Shown piece by piece: positions 23,781-36,064 of a stretch of 64,000 nucleotides of DNA (positions are counted from its first letter, which is position 1; every line of letters starts with the position of its first letter). The DNA lies in contig OZ024840.1 of NCBI GenBank assembly GCA_964017145.1, positions 4,340,001 through 4,404,000 of the forward strand, written 5' to 3'. A model generated the notes under the pieces. The model saw nothing but the letters and a program-made list of their open reading frames with translations, ran no database searches and had not been told where the DNA came from. Made by a program: the position numbers and the translations under genes. This DNA is from Agrocybe praecox. Taxonomy: Eukaryota; Basidiomycota; Agaricomycetes; Agaricales; Agrocybaceae.

Positions 23781-25061
23781 ATGGCTTCCCAAACTCAGTC
23801 CATCCTTCGCAATGGAATCAGCTCCCAGCGTTCCATGATGCAAAAGTCTGGCTCGACACGCTCCATTCTCAAGCGTCCCATGCCCCTCCCGCTTTCTCCT
23901 CTTGCGCAGAATGCGACCTTTTCAGTTCTTCTTTCGCCTTCAGCAAGGAACTTGAACTCTCCCCATGTTCACTTCCCACCGTCGCCTTCCAAATTGCACG
24001 CTACTTACATGACACATGGGCCCAACAGCTACGACCGTGGTCCGATTTCCGTCTCTCCCAATCCTCTTGTCCTTCCAGGCTGGGGAGAGCGCGTCTACTC
24101 ACCTTCTATTGAAGGGTTCAGGCTCCAAGCTATGCCTAAGCCCTTCCGATCTCTCTCGTACCAAGCTTCCCCAGCTATCACCGAGTTTGAGGATCCCAGG
24201 TCACCCAAGATCCCTGCTCCTGTAGTTGTTGCAGGCAAGGAAAACAGCTCCGTGCGTTTTGCACCCTTCACCAGCGTGCCTAACGCGACTCGCCCGAGTA
24301 GGAGTCTCGGCATGTCTCTCTCCACGTACCCTCGCTCTCCTTACCCGTCTGCACCTATCGAGGAGAACGACGCCGACAACGAAATGGAGACCCGTGGACG
24401 TTCTCAATGGCCCTGCGGTCGTGGCCCCAACGACAATGTCACCATCATAAGTGGATCGGCGCGTGCGCGTGCTCGCGCTAATTCTCTTGAGGAGCGCCGC
24501 AACAAACGGAACAAGAAAGGCTTGACACTCCGCCCACGGTTAGACGCTATGATGGACGTGAACACTGCCCCTGTCTCATCCCCTCGCGGCATCTTCAGCC
24601 CAGCCGTCGCGAGCCTGAACCGAGCCAAGAAGCCAGCCCCTCTCGCCATCGACTCTCTCACTCAAGATTTCTGGCAGTCCGTCTCCCTCGAAGCATCCTC
24701 CTCGGACGCAGCGAGCATCGACGAGCCCATGGTTACTGCCCTTGAGTACCCAGAAAGCGCTGTCGAATACGAAGAGAAGTTTGATATGACGATGCGCTCT
24801 GCTGCACAGCCTCCGTTGATGTACGGCAATGCCCAAGGGGCCCTGTGGTCCCCTGCGCTGCCCGTCCCCGGAAAGAAGGTCAACCGCCTCAGGGAGAGCC
24901 TCATGAGCCCCGGTGCGAACAAGTCCTTTGAGAGCAAGGTTGTAAGGAGGGACTTTACTGCCCCTTCCCCGAACGACCCCTTTGCCGCCTTCCCGTCGTT
25001 CACTGCTGCTCTGCAGTTGGGCGATACGATCCAACGACCTGCTCGTGCTGCTGTGTACTGA
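23781..25061 (+). CDS. Conserved-type hypothetical protein, Ser/Pro-rich, single exon
   Basis: An intronless 426-aa frame, clearly richer in GC and in C-ending codons than its surroundings, which suggests strong expression. No enzyme domain is recognised. Visible features: an N-terminal segment with repeated Ser-Pro sites ('RSILKRPMPLPLSPLAQ', 'VHFPPSPSKL'), 'GKENSSVRFAPF' in the middle (a KEN tripeptide next to a VRF motif like PP1-docking RVxF sites), a basic patch 'RRNKRNKKG' that could be a nuclear signal, and a C-terminal 'DPFAAFPSFTAAL'. The many SP sites suggest a phosphorylated, largely disordered regulatory protein; this is inference. The start at 23781 is chosen because upstream in-frame codons lie in the probable leader and contain the intron-exon junction region. 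Confidence 0.75.
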   Translation: MASQTQSILRNGISSQRSMMQKSGSTRSILKRPMPLPLSPLAQNATFSVLLSPSARNLNSPHVHFPPSPSKLHATYMTHGPNSYDRGPISVSPNPLVLPGWGERVYSPSIEGFRLQAMPKPFRSLSYQASPAITEFEDPRSPKIPAPVVVAGKENSSVRFAPFTSVPNATRPSRSLGMSLSTYPRSPYPSAPIEENDADNEMETRGRSQWPCGRGPNDNVTIISGSARARARANSLEERRNKRNKKGLTLRPRLDAMMDVNTAPVSSPRGIFSPAVASLNRAKKPAPLAIDSLTQDFWQSVSLEASSSDAASIDEPMVTALEYPESAVEYEEKFDMTMRSAAQPPLMYGNAQGALWSPALPVPGKKVNRLRESLMSPGANKSFESKVVRRDFTAPSPNDPFAAFPSFTAALQLGDTIQRPARAAVY

Positions 25062-27080
25062 AGGAATAGGAGTGGTGTAGTAGGGGTTGGAGGTGGTGTA
25101 GGATTGAAAGTGCGTATATAGGGATTCTGTTTTTCGATACAGAGGCCACGCATGTTCATCGAGAAAGAATCGTTTTTTTGTTGTCCGGTTTACGCTTGCG
25201 GTGTCTTCTCTCTTCTTGGCTTTTTTCTTCAATTTCAATAATCTCCCCTTTCAACACACCGCTACTCGTTGAAAAACAAAACGTCGACCCTCTCAGCCCT
25301 GCGTTGGCTTTGGCTTTGGCTAGCCTATCGACGAGCGTCAGGCCATCTTTTTTTGCGAACTAATTACATTTTACAACAACACAACATCAACAACACAACA
25401 TTGGCACATTATTTTTTTGCTTTCTTTCTCGGGGTTTAGGTTATAAATCATGCTCTGTTTTTTTGTTTTTTGTTTTTATTTGCATTGCATTTTTGCTATC
25501 CAATCATAAAACACATGCGTTCGCACATAAATAAGATTGGACTGGGGAGATCCGTGATTGTCGTCGTCCGTATTCAAAAACCTCAGACCTGGGTAGTACA
25601 CTACGTACGTATACTCCTTTTTATTCCTCTCCGTTCAGAGTCATCTCCCGAGTCTCCATGCATTAATTACTCTTACTCTTTCAGTATCTAAATCTGCGCA
25701 CTTGATAAGTCTCATTGCCTAGGCTCGGTGTCTGTTCAGGTTCCTTCCTAACATTTTAAGTTGGAGTTTTCCTGGCTCCTTTTGCTTTTTATTTGGAATT
25801 TCGTAGTTCCGGACTTTCCGTTCGATCTTTCGTGTTTGTTTCTTTTCTGTTTTGAATTTGGTGTGAGCTTAAATATAAAGCTGACCTTGGTCCACCGTCA
25901 TCTCAAATTTCAAACACTGGATTGCAGCCAATCGCCTATGGTACCGTGGCTGACAAATACGACCTCCAGAAGTTGGTTTACGTAAGTCAACTTCTGATAC
26001 AGCAGACGCCCAATGAGGACTTGGAATTGATTTGGAAGTTTGAAAAAAACTTGCTCTTTCCACTGATCTATCATCTCTGTACGATGCATCTGGAAGATGG
26101 ATTACGATGATTTGACTACGATGCTTTGAAACGACCACGCGTAAAACTTTTGGCTCCAAGAAAATGATGCTTACTCTGTCGTTAGTAACTCGTTTTAATG
26201 TCCGGCCCCGTTCAAATCCGTATCCGTTCCACAATCACTAGTCAACTTGAACAAGAAATCGAGATGCTATACAGAACTGTTATTCGAGTTCATTCACTGA
26301 GTTATCCACTGACTCTGATATCATATATGCCCTACCCGGATCTTGGCCGGTATTGAATATATTTCCATCGTACCCGGGTGCTGTACAGTACAGGATGGTT
26401 AAACTACGACTCGCCCCGCCCCCGTCCTCTGCCCCCGCGTCATTCTCGAACTCAGCACAGGACCCTTTGGATACCCGCTAGCCTAAGTAGTGGATGTGTT
26501 CTATGTTCATAAGTGTAAGTTGTTCACCTCGTGCTGCGCTCCTTACTTTGTCAATTTAACTTACTTACGATTGATTTCATAGTGTCCTGCAGATAGTTGG
26601 CGTTTTACGATACGTTTTAATCTCGTGATCATGTGGCGGCCGTAGCCAAGCTGTCGCCCTACCTCTAGATTGCCACACATATCATAATCCACCATCCTCC
26701 CAAAGCACCCAAAGTCTAAGCTAGGAATTGAAGAGCCTACCTTGCTAACCACTGTTTCTGCCCCAAGGCAATGGCTGCATATTATCATTTTTTTGCAAGG
26801 AATCCGAGGCGTTCTTCGACATTCAAACCATATGACTCAACCTTCAGGTATGTATTTGTATTGCTCCGCTTCAGATACCTAGTCGCCTCAGTTTATGCCC
26901 AAATCAGATTTCTCGTAAAATCTTGGGAAAATCGGACGACGATCCTCTTCGCCGACAATAACTAGGCAGTGCATCGTCTTCTTGCTCCACGGACCACCTC
27001 TGATCCACAGAAGTCAGCTGCCTTTATGGTTGATATGTTTGACAAAATTCAACGGAATTTCGTAAAGGTCGCCTTGTGCT
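25062..27080. other. 3' flank and intergenic stretch of about 2 kb
   Basis: T-rich 3' flank of the preceding gene up to about 25500, then sequence with only short, random-looking frames. No RNA gene or transposon was recognised. Confidence 0.4.
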
Positions 27081-27354
27081 TGAATGTCGACACTCGAAAG
27101 AGGTGTATAGCCTTGATGTGCTTCTCCTTTAGCGCCTCGGAGCTGTCACTATGTATTGTGTCAACCCCATCCCACGGACATTTATTTGATGCCAATGGTG
27201 GTTTCCTGAATGTCGATACTCGAGAGAAATGTATATCCTGGATGTACTTCTTCAGCGTCTCTCCTCCAGCGCCTCTCCTCCAGCGTCTCAGAGCTGTCAC
27301 TAGTGTATTGTCGTCAACCCCATCCCATGGTCATTTATTTGATGCCAATGGTTT
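27081..27354 (+). repeat. Imperfect tandem duplication, two copies (about 126 and 148 bp)
   Basis: Copy 1 spans 27081-27206 and copy 2 27207-27354. Both begin TGAATGTCGA and end GATGCCAATGG, with near-identical stretches such as CAACCCCATCCCA. Copy 2 also contains a 14-bp unit (AGCGYCTCTCCTCC) repeated. A TGTCAG hexamer occurs three times directly after copy 2. A 168-codon frame (26969-27475) stays open through both copies and encodes a repeated 'STPSHGHLFDANG', but nothing else supports it as a gene. It lies just upstream of the membrane protein gene at 27659. Confidence 0.75.
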
Positions 27355-27658
27355 CTGTCAGTGTCAGTGTCAGTGCATTGTATTCCTTCACGTGGCCCTT
27401 TTAAGAACTGACGAAATCTATCTCATGGTAGTTATACCATCTCTGTCTTTGACATTGCCAAAAACTCAATTCTGACTATTGTGAGCGCCTTGAGGAGTTT
27501 GATGTACATATTTAAAACGTGTGAGCTCAGACTCAATCCTTTTTGCTGTTCCTTTTTTTTGTCTCGTCTTTTTGGTTGTTCTTCACGTTCCTTCACAGTC
27601 TTTGGCTTGTCGACAAGCCACCTACTGCTGCCAGCGCTGGTTTTTATTTTCCTTCCAA

Positions 27659-30557
27659 ATGGCAAACAACCAAGTTGTCAAACGTTCTTCAGTTCCTGTG
27701 GATGCTGAGCTTTCAGGAACAGATGAACTGGCCCTAGCGGCACGGACTGGATCCCCAGTTCACAACAGCGGCATTGCTTCTTCAGCCTCTCCTCCTCCCC
27801 CTCCTCCTACGAAGGTCGAGCATCGTACCGGTGCTGCTGCTCACGCCAATGAAATAGATAAAACAGACATTTCTGCCGACTTCGCTGATGCAGCGCGATC
27901 ATCTCCGGCCTCTGACATAGAACGATCCCCCACAGATGAAATAGGCATTTCTGCCGACATCGCTGATGCAGAGCGATTAGCTCCGGCCTCTATCATGGAA
28001 CGATCCCCCACGCCGATTTGGACTCTTGAAGAATATTTGAAAAGAGAGAAAGAACGTTACTCTGAATCCCCGGAGAAAAGGCAACAAAACGTGAAGGAGA
28101 AAGACTCCAGTGTCTGGTAAGCTCACTCAGATCGTGTACATTTCGATGCAAGTTGACTCTTTCTCGCCTCCTTCAAGGGATAGAATCATGGCCCCTAACA
28201 AGCGTCCAGGCCTCATTATCGTCGGACAGGCTTTGATTGTATCCACAGCCTGGTCCTTCTTTATTTTTGTGCACTACAAGCAAGTGGTACCCCTTCCCCA
28301 GGGATTGGCTTTAGCAGCCACGAAGAATCCTACCGTGTTAACGCTGATAGTCACTTTGTTGGCTACAGTCGTATCTGCCGTATCTTCTCTGTATGTTCGA
28401 GTCATTTACGGGAGACTACGACGGCAGTACTGACTTGGTTAACAGGTTGCTGTCCTTCTCTATCAGACACGCTATCAACTACTACCTCCTACGTCGCTCA
28501 TTGCCAGTAATCATCTTGGGCAATTGTATCAAAGTACTCAATGGCGCATTTATTTTTGACATCAAGGATCTACGCTGGATGTTTATTGCTTTATTCGCGA
28601 TTGTTATGACGGGGACTCAAACAGCTGGGTGTGTAAATTTGCTAGAATCATCGCTCATCTATTACTGAAGGCACACCTTCACATCTACTTCAGTTGGACG
28701 ACCCTCGTCACACCAATAGGCATTACAATTGACACGCCACTTCATGGAGTCGAGCTAGATATTACCAACGATCAGTACATACAGGGGTTCCGCCAAATGA
28801 CAGGTCAAGCCGGCGCATCGGTCCTTCTGACCAACATACGGGAATATATCGAACTTGGTGGTGTGGCCAGTGCTATCGCTGTTAGCCCGAACGCGAACAG
28901 CCAAATTAACTACTTGGATTTAACGTTTAACGTTTCCACGAGTAAGTCTGTCCTTCCATGTGCCTCCCAAGTTTTTGAGGCCAATTCTTGTTGCGGGCAG
29001 ATGGGATTCTCCCGACTACCATACATCCTCCAGAAAGTAGCGATGATAGACAAGTGTCGAGTGGCAATCCTGGGGTGATTGCAACATTTGATCAGAAACC
29101 GCTACCGGCAGGCCTTTCCGGAAATTTCACGGTGAAGGATCATCAAGGACTCACTGCGAATGTTACTTGCTACCCTTGGAGGGCCGGGAAAGGCGATCCA
29201 ATCTATCAAACAAATTATATCGTCTCTTCTACGGATATCGCACAACCGAGCACTGGAAACAGCAGCTTAGACAGTAGTAGTAGTCCAGCAACCTTGTATA
29301 CCTACCGCTATTCATGGGATTGTCAGAACAATACTAAATGGACAGGTGAATTTTATTTTCCGCCGACTTGTGTCTTGTGCTCATAATCGTAACTCCCAAC
29401 AGATTATTTGTACACTTTTGATAATAGTACCCTAGCTGCAATTTCTTGTCCAGACGAAAGGAAGGAAGGCGTTCCAGGACCGACTAATTACAGTCAGTCT
29501 ATAGTATCTTCGTTGTTGATTTTATTCTGAGTTTTTCTTTTTTCTTCATAGCACTCGTGCTCATGGGTGGCTCCGGAGTAGAATTGGTGAGGTCAACGAC
29601 GGTTGTCTGCCATATAGTGCCGCAAGTGACGGTCGTGGAAGCGGATTATGGTGCGATGGTATACACCACCAAGACTACAGTGCTTCCAAATGCCACTGCC
29701 GAAGCCATGTCGGACCTGGGCATCTATGTTGTGCAGCGGCTGTTTTCACTGGCCCAGAGGCATATTGGGAATTCGATTGCGGAATCATTGTCCAACATTG
29801 ACGTCGCGCAAGGTACGTCGTCGAATGACGGCCAGCTGGCGTACCATTTATTTGTAAGTCGCATGTTACCCATAAAAATTTATATTCTATTTCCTAACCG
29901 TGCATTCAAAATTTTAGGGTGCTTTCATCAAGGGTGTGTTCGAATATACCACCACTGTAGGTTTGCTTGAATATGGCTTTCGAATATGAATTGATCCCCT
30001 TTGAATAGGTTATAGGTGTTGCAACTCGTTTCGATGAAGGACCAACCTTCCGCAACCTTACAGGAGTTTACCACACACAAACTGTCGGTTATATCGATCA
30101 GCCTGGCGTAGCAATTGTCGCACTACTTCCCATTACCTGCGTAGGGATTGGATCTTTATTAATCCTCTTGTTCGTCTTTGTCCATCAACGACACGATCGT
30201 CACAACGTGCGAGCCACCTCCAATTCAAAGGATGGGAGTCCGACGGCATATGATTCATTTATAGATTTCAATAATTCCAGAAACCTAGAATCGAGCGATG
30301 CGTGGGGGACCCGTGACGATATTGCTGTCGAGGAAGAACTTCGAGTCTTCGACATCAGCGATCCTTTACATCTTCTGGCAGTGGCGTCCTCTGGTGGCAT
30401 CTCCGATGTTTTTCGGTCCGGTCTACGCGATGCACAGATGAAGGCGAGCCATAAAGTGAATCTGAAACTTGGTAGCCTGGTTGATGCAGAAAATGGTAAA
30501 AGACGGGTTGGACTCCAGCACGATGATCGTCAGTGGTTGGTTCCCAATTCTTCGTGA
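27659..30557 (+). CDS. Large membrane protein with N-terminal TM helices, ectodomain and C-terminal TM
   Basis: Uncharacterised fungal membrane protein in about nine exons. ATG 27659 begins 'MANNQVVKRSSVPVDAELSG'. About 150 residues of Pro/Ser/acidic cytosolic sequence follow, including a 26-residue tandem duplication. Exons then give hydrophobic segments ('RPGLIIVGQALIVSTAWSFF', 'PTVLTLIVTLLATVVSAV', 'WMFIALFAIVMTG') and a long ectodomain starting 'WTTLVTPIGITIDTPLHGVE' with several N-x-S/T sites. Near the end comes a strong helix ('VAIVALLPITCVGIGSLLIL') and a tail ending 'DDRQWLVPNSS'. The layout matches a basidiomycete family I have seen only as hypothetical proteins. Several introns in the ectodomain (about 28940-29000, 29345-29402, 29853-29918) are approximate. 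Confidence 0.65.
27869..28011 (+). repeat. In-frame 78-bp tandem duplication in the cytosolic N-terminus
   Basis: Copies at 27869-27933 and 27947-28011, period 78 bp, encode 'ISADFADAARSSPASDIERS' and 'ISADIADAERLAPASIMERS'. The frame is kept, so the duplication adds one 26-residue unit to the protein. Confidence 0.75.
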
Positions 30558-30949
30558 CTTCCCGCTTAGGTTTCTTGGACGTTCCAATGTTGTCCAATTC
30601 CTGAATAGTGAATGTAATATATTTCTGCGGTGCACATAACTGTGGTTTCGAGATATCCCTCCAGAGCCGCACAGGTGTAAGCTTTGAAATTTTTTTACAG
30701 CCGATTCGAGTACGAATATCAATGTCATGTCAGCTATAGACTGTAGTGCATGCTTTGCTTGCTTCGTATCCGGGTATGAGCGAAGACATGCCTCAAGATG
30801 GCAGTAAAATTCAGTTCAGCGCCCACAGTGATGGTCAAGGTTGAAGCTAAGGTTAGCCAAGGCGGGCTGCCTGCCTGCCTGACGTCGTAGGTATTACGTA
30901 AGTATACACGCTAAGCATCGGACTGGAGGCGAACGCACATCGTCTCCTG
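30558..30949. other. Intergenic region
   Basis: 3' end of the preceding gene and promoter of the DUF726 gene. Contains a short GC-rich GGCTGCCTGCCTGCCTGA run near 30864 and nothing else recognisable. Confidence 0.4.
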
Positions 30950-33900
30950 ATGCCAGTCTCATCTTTTCCTCCACCTAAGGATATTTTCGACGATGACGAT
31001 GACGACGGCTGGCAGGATATGCCTATCGTACGAGAAGACACCTTCCTGAGTGGCTTGGATGAAGAAGATCAGAAGAAGTACCATTATCAAACGTCCGCAA
31101 AGTCCAAGACAGCCGCAAATGCTACGGGCAATCTCATAGATGTAGATGATCTAGGAAACGAATGGCGCTCAAAAATCGACCAGAACGAAAGTGAATATAC
31201 TCGCCTCCGAGTGAACGAGGAGGAGGATGCTGATGAAGTTCACCTGCGGACGCGGTATCTATTTGACGAAGACAAGGCCATGACGCCGCTCAGCCAGATG
31301 CAAGCGACAAAGAACTTGTTGACTGAGGCCCAGCGTATTGCTTACGTTGGGCTATGCTCGTTAGCGAGTCGGGAGATGGTTCAGACCCTGAAGACGGTTC
31401 ATCGGAAGGAACTCAAGGCGTCAATAGCTAACATGGAATTATGGGCGCTCAAAATCATGGGCAGATTGTATTATCATATGGAACTGGAAACACAAGGTGA
31501 GTATTCTAAATTCACGAATTAATTAAATCTAAACCATTGTCTACAGAGCAGAAGATGATTGAAAGTCTAGGGGAACACGGTGTCTTGGCCAGCGATCTTG
31601 TGCCAGCGCTGATGACAACCCATACTGTTGCCAATCCAGAATACGACCCAGAGGAAGCTCGAAGGAAGGCCGAAGACTCTAGAGACGATATTACAAACGA
31701 CCAGGATCACGTAGACGAAGAATCTATATCGGACCAAACCTTGGTGAACGAGCCTATTTCTGAAGGGGCACACAAAGAGGACGAAAGCAAGACACCGATA
31801 GAGCCTGATTTACCAGCTTCTACCAGTGAATCGCAAATTACGCAAACACGAACAACGGCGAAAGTCTTGAAAGAGACGGAAACCGCAGCTATTCCCGGAG
31901 TCAGCACATCCCTTTCGTCCACGGACGAAAACGTCACTCTGGACATTCGCTGGACGGTGCTTTGTGACTTATTCTTGATCCTCATTGCTGATAGTGTGTA
32001 CGACGCGCGCTCAAGAGTGCTTCTCGAACAGGTGGCTTACAAGTTGGAACTCGGGTGGTTAGATGTTGTCAAGTTCGAAAGCAGAGTTACGCAGGCCTTG
32101 GAAATCCAAGAAGATATAGAGACCTTGGAGCAGCAGCATATTGTCGAAGGAGCACGAAAGGCTGGGAATAAGAGGCGGTATATGATGCTCGGTTTAGCCA
32201 CCATAGGGGGTGGCCTTGTCATCGGTCTTTCGGCAGGCCTTCTAGCGCCTGTAATTGGACTGGGTCTGGCTGGAGCATTGACTACTGTCGGCGTTACAGG
32301 TACCACTGCATTTCTTGGTGGAACGGCAGGTGCTGCAGTTATTACTACTGGCGGTGTTTTGACTGGTTCTGGAATTGCTGTTCGCGGAATGGCCAAACGA
32401 ACGCAGCAAGTCCGGACCTTCGATATCCTTCCACTTCATAACAATAAACGCGTCAATTGCATCCTGACTGTCCCAGGGTCAGTACTATTTCTTCGTTAAT
32501 CTAACGCCGTGCATAGTACTGACGTCGATCTAGTTTCATGAATGGATTAAATGACGATGTACGTTTGCCATTCAGCGTTCTTGATCCAATCGTCGGGGAC
32601 GTGTTCAGCGTACTTTGGGAACCGGAAATGATTCGAGAGACCGGTAGTGCTTTGAGAATTTTGACAGGAGAAGTGCTGTCGCAAATTGGAATGACAGTCC
32701 TTCAAGCAACTGTCATGACTGGATTAATGTCTGCCTTACAATGGCCTATGAGTACGTTATACGGTCGTCATTTTTTATGACCTTCATACTGAAGAGATTA
32801 TTCAGTCTTAACGAAACTTGGTTACCTGATCGACAACCCTTGGAGTAATGCTTTAGATCGAGCTAAATCCGCTGGGAAGGTATTGGCCGACGTTCTGATC
32901 CAACGTCACTTGGGTGTTCGTCCTATAACCCTCATAGGCTTCTCTCTTGGGGCTAGAGTGATCTTTTATGCCCTGTTGGAACTCGCAAAGCAGAAACAGT
33001 TCGGCATTGTTCAAGATGTTTTCCTGCTGGGAGCCACGCTTAACGTGTCTCAGAAATTATGGATTGAATCGCGGTCGGTCGTATCTGGGAGATATGTCAA
33101 TGCGTTTGCCAGGAATGATTGGGTCTTGAACTACCTCTTCCGAGCTTCTAGCGGTACTGTAGGCACGGTCGCTGGTCTGCGACCCGTTGAAGGTGTTCCA
33201 GGATTGGAGAATGTGGATGTGACGGATAAAATTGCAGGACATATGAGTTATCGCACATTCATGCCTTTAATCCTGGACCAGCTTGGTTTCCCTGTGTTCT
33301 CAGATTACTTTGATGAACCGGAGGTGCGTGCTCATCGCGCATTACTCTTTTTAAAAAGATTCTGAATTTTTGTTTTAGGAACCTGACTTTGATGAGGATC
33401 GAGTTGTTGTACGGGAAGATGCTAACGAAAAGAAAGGTGGCTGGTTCTCACGGAAGAAAGAAAACACGACTCCTCAAAAGCCGGTATCGCGTCCGCCCTC
33501 CACAATGACATTTGCCAACGTGAAGAAACCTCAGCAGGCAAATGGATCACCTGGAAATGATCCTTCACTGCCGCCTATCGCATCAACAGACGAGGATGAC
33601 TTGCCACCAAGAATGGATTCAACCGTTAGTCATGCATCACCTGCTGTCAAACCAAGTTCACTTTCTGGATCACGGACGACGACACCTACACCCTCTCGTC
33701 CTTCTACACCTGCTAATGATCCTGTTGCTTCATCCTCGCATTTGCCTATGCATGCCGGGTTCGATCTTAGTGCCATCAAGAATGCCTTACATGAAATAGA
33801 ACAAGATCCTACCAAGTCGTCTCAGCCTACTGTACCTTCAAAGACCCCACTTACTCGACTATCGCCTCCTCCTATCGCCCCTCCTTCGGGCCGTTCCCAA

Positions 33901-34491
33901 TCCACGCCCCCATCTTATATGATTGAGAACAACCCTGAGGTGCGATCCTCCTCTTTTGATGATGGGTATGGGGTTTCCAGTTCACCTATCGATGACAAAA
34001 ATTCTCTGGATCATGGTGATATTGTGCCGTCCTTTTCGCGCTCAATCTCGTCTTCTTCTCGGTTAGTAGCTGATGATGCGGCATACTACCCTTCAAGCTC
34101 TGCACGTCCGCCTATGGCGAAACCTTCATTCGCCCTCAATCCTTTTGGTGATGAAGACGATTACCCCTCAGAACCTACGCCGCGCCTTAGGGCTAACCCT
34201 CTTTCACTTCCCGATGGTATCGTCCCATCTTGGGGAGCTCCTACTCCTACAACTTCCAATCCATCTTCGTTCCTGAATAAACCTTCGTTCTCGTTACCCT
34301 CTCCGCCTGAAGGTGTCAATCCTTTCTCATCTTCAGCAATAAATAGCCAGGTTCCTTCTTTATCATTTGGCAACGCAGAAGGGTCGATTTCTGGTTCAAC
34401 GGGTCTACAGAATGATGCGTGGTCCATACCTCCTCTGCATACGAAGAAGAAGACGGTTCTCGATGGTTTTAACACTAATCCGTGGTCGTGA
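30950..34491 (+). CDS. DUF726 alpha/beta-hydrolase membrane protein (Mil1/TMCO4 family)
   Basis: Predicted lipase-like membrane protein of the family that includes yeast Mil1 (YFL034W) and animal TMCO4. After an acidic N-terminus ('IFDDDDDDGWQDMPIVRED') come helical segments, then 'IRWTVLCDLFLILIADSVYD' and a Gly-rich double hydrophobic hairpin ('MMLGLATIGGGLVIGLSAGL', 'LGLAGALTTVGVTGTTAFLG'). The hydrolase part follows: 'CILTVPGFMNGLND', the nucleophile elbow 'LIGFSLGARVIFYALLEL' (GFSLG), and 'GHMSYRTFMPLILDQLG' with a possible catalytic His. A 330-residue Ser/Pro-rich tail ends in 'LDGFNTNPWS'. Family members are 600-1,100 aa, and this one is at the long end because of the tail. Introns lie near 31496-31544, 32479-32533, 32748-32805 and 33325-33378. 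Confidence 0.9.
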
Positions 34492-34991
34492 TCTTGATCT
34501 TGTTGCTGCCTTCACTGAGCTATGACTTTCGAGGTCTTCGTTTTACTCTCTTTTTTCGTTTTTCATACAGAGGAATATTTCTAGTAGTATGATAGGATTG
34601 ATTGTCCATTTGGATTTCAGGACTTAGAATGATCTGTTTCATTAACTCAGTTCTATCATATATACGCCTTTTTCACTTTTATTTGTTATCGCCGCATTAT
34701 TGCTCTCTTTTTTTCGATTCACATCTTATCAATTTCCAGTAGTACTACAGCAACATCTTTCATTTGGGACATCCTATCAAGCATTCATTCATTCGTGTCT
34801 TTATACTCGTGCATATTTATTTGGAATATACGACAAACTCGCTCTTCGAAGTTATGACTTGGTTCTAGCTATGATCGTGAATAATTTGATTTCGACTTTG
34901 TAAAGCGTGTGAACTTTACACGAGGGACGTCGCTGCATCCATCATGGTCGGCATCGACTAAGTATCTCGTTCCTAACGCCAGCATCTGCAA
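34492..34991. other. Intergenic region
   Basis: T-rich 3' flank of the DUF726 gene and short promoter of SRP14. No gene seen. Confidence 0.4.
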
Positions 34992-35647
34992 ATGCAGCTG
35001 GTTGACCACGATACTGTACGTGCATAAATTATATTCCTGTAAACATGCAATTCTAAATGCTTAACAGTTCCTCGAAAATCTGACCGCTCTATTCGAGTCG
35101 ACCAAAAATCAAGGCACGATATGGCTCACTCATAAACGATGTACGCTTTTGATCATCGAATATTATATCGAATACTTATTGACAGTGCCTTGAAAGTAAC
35201 CCATGATGGAGAGGATTCTGCGATGAAACAAGAAGATGGGTCTTCAGATTCACGCGAATACCCATGTCTGGTGCGGGTCACGGATGGTAAATCGCACAAG
35301 TTCTCTACCAAGGTGAGTTACACGCATTATCTAGCACCAGATGCAATGATTGATATCTTGGAATTTAGGTGGATTCAAGCGAGTTGGCGAAGTTCCACGC
35401 TCACTATGGGAATCTACTCAAATCCTCCATGAATTCACTTCGCAAACGAGACAAAAAGCGAGAGAAAGCTCGATCCGATGCAGCTGCGAAAAGGAAGAAG
35501 GAGATGACAGAACCTATCGTGCTTGAGGGTAGCAAACGAGGCTCGGGAAGGAGGACACGGCAGAGGCAGATTAAGGCTCTTGCGAAGCAGCAGGAATCCC
35601 AGAAGAAATTCCAGGAAAGAGGAGGCAAAGGTGAAAGCAGGTGCTGA
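34992..35647 (+). CDS. SRP14: Signal recognition particle subunit SRP14
   Basis: SRP14 binds the Alu domain of SRP RNA and takes part in elongation arrest during co-translational ER targeting. Exon 1 is the 24-nt 'MQLVDHDT'. It is followed by 'FLENLTALFESTKNQGTIWL', 'THKRL', 'THDGEDSAMKQED', 'YPCLVRVTDGKSHKFSTKV', 'SSELAKFHAHYGNLLKSSMN', 'SLRKRDKKREK', and a Lys/Arg-rich tail ('KRGSGRRTRQRQIKALAKQQ'). The intron after 'THKR' must end at 35196 (acceptor GAAAG) to keep frame, not at the closer ACAG. Introns are also at 35016-about 35066 and about 35312-35368. The basic tail is typical of fungal SRP14. The stop at 35645-35647 is the simple read; a frameshifted or spliced tail is possible. Confidence 0.93.
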
Positions 35648-36064
35648 ACTCATTGCATGAGGGTACTTGTGTTGATTCTATGAATTTTTTGCCATTTGAT
35701 AAACACTCTGGAGTACAGATGCTGTATTATTGATGGAATAGACGTGCTTCTACATACGACGTTCACGGTCTTCTCAATGATCTCATTAAGTATTCGGATA
35801 ATCGCAATCCGACTTAATTTTGGTTGTGAAAGCTGCCGCCATCCGTATAAAGGTTTCGGATGAAATACGACATATTAAAGCGGAATTACTATTATCGGAA
35901 AACCTGCCGTCAAAATTATGCAAATTTCCTCAAGGAAATCTTACATAATGTGCAGTTTTTGTACTTGCAACCTCAGAATTGCTCATCAGCACGACAACCA
36001 GGACTATATGGACGATGAGAAGCATGGGGTTCTCTCTAACAATTCCCATACTCTACGGTGAACA
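35648..36064. other. Intergenic region
   Basis: SRP14 3' flank and promoter of the siroheme gene. No recognisable element. Confidence 0.4.

Noticed and set aside
26150..26240. tRNA-like B box (GTTCAAATCC)
   Set aside because: No matching A box, acceptor stem or anticodon arm can be folded around it.
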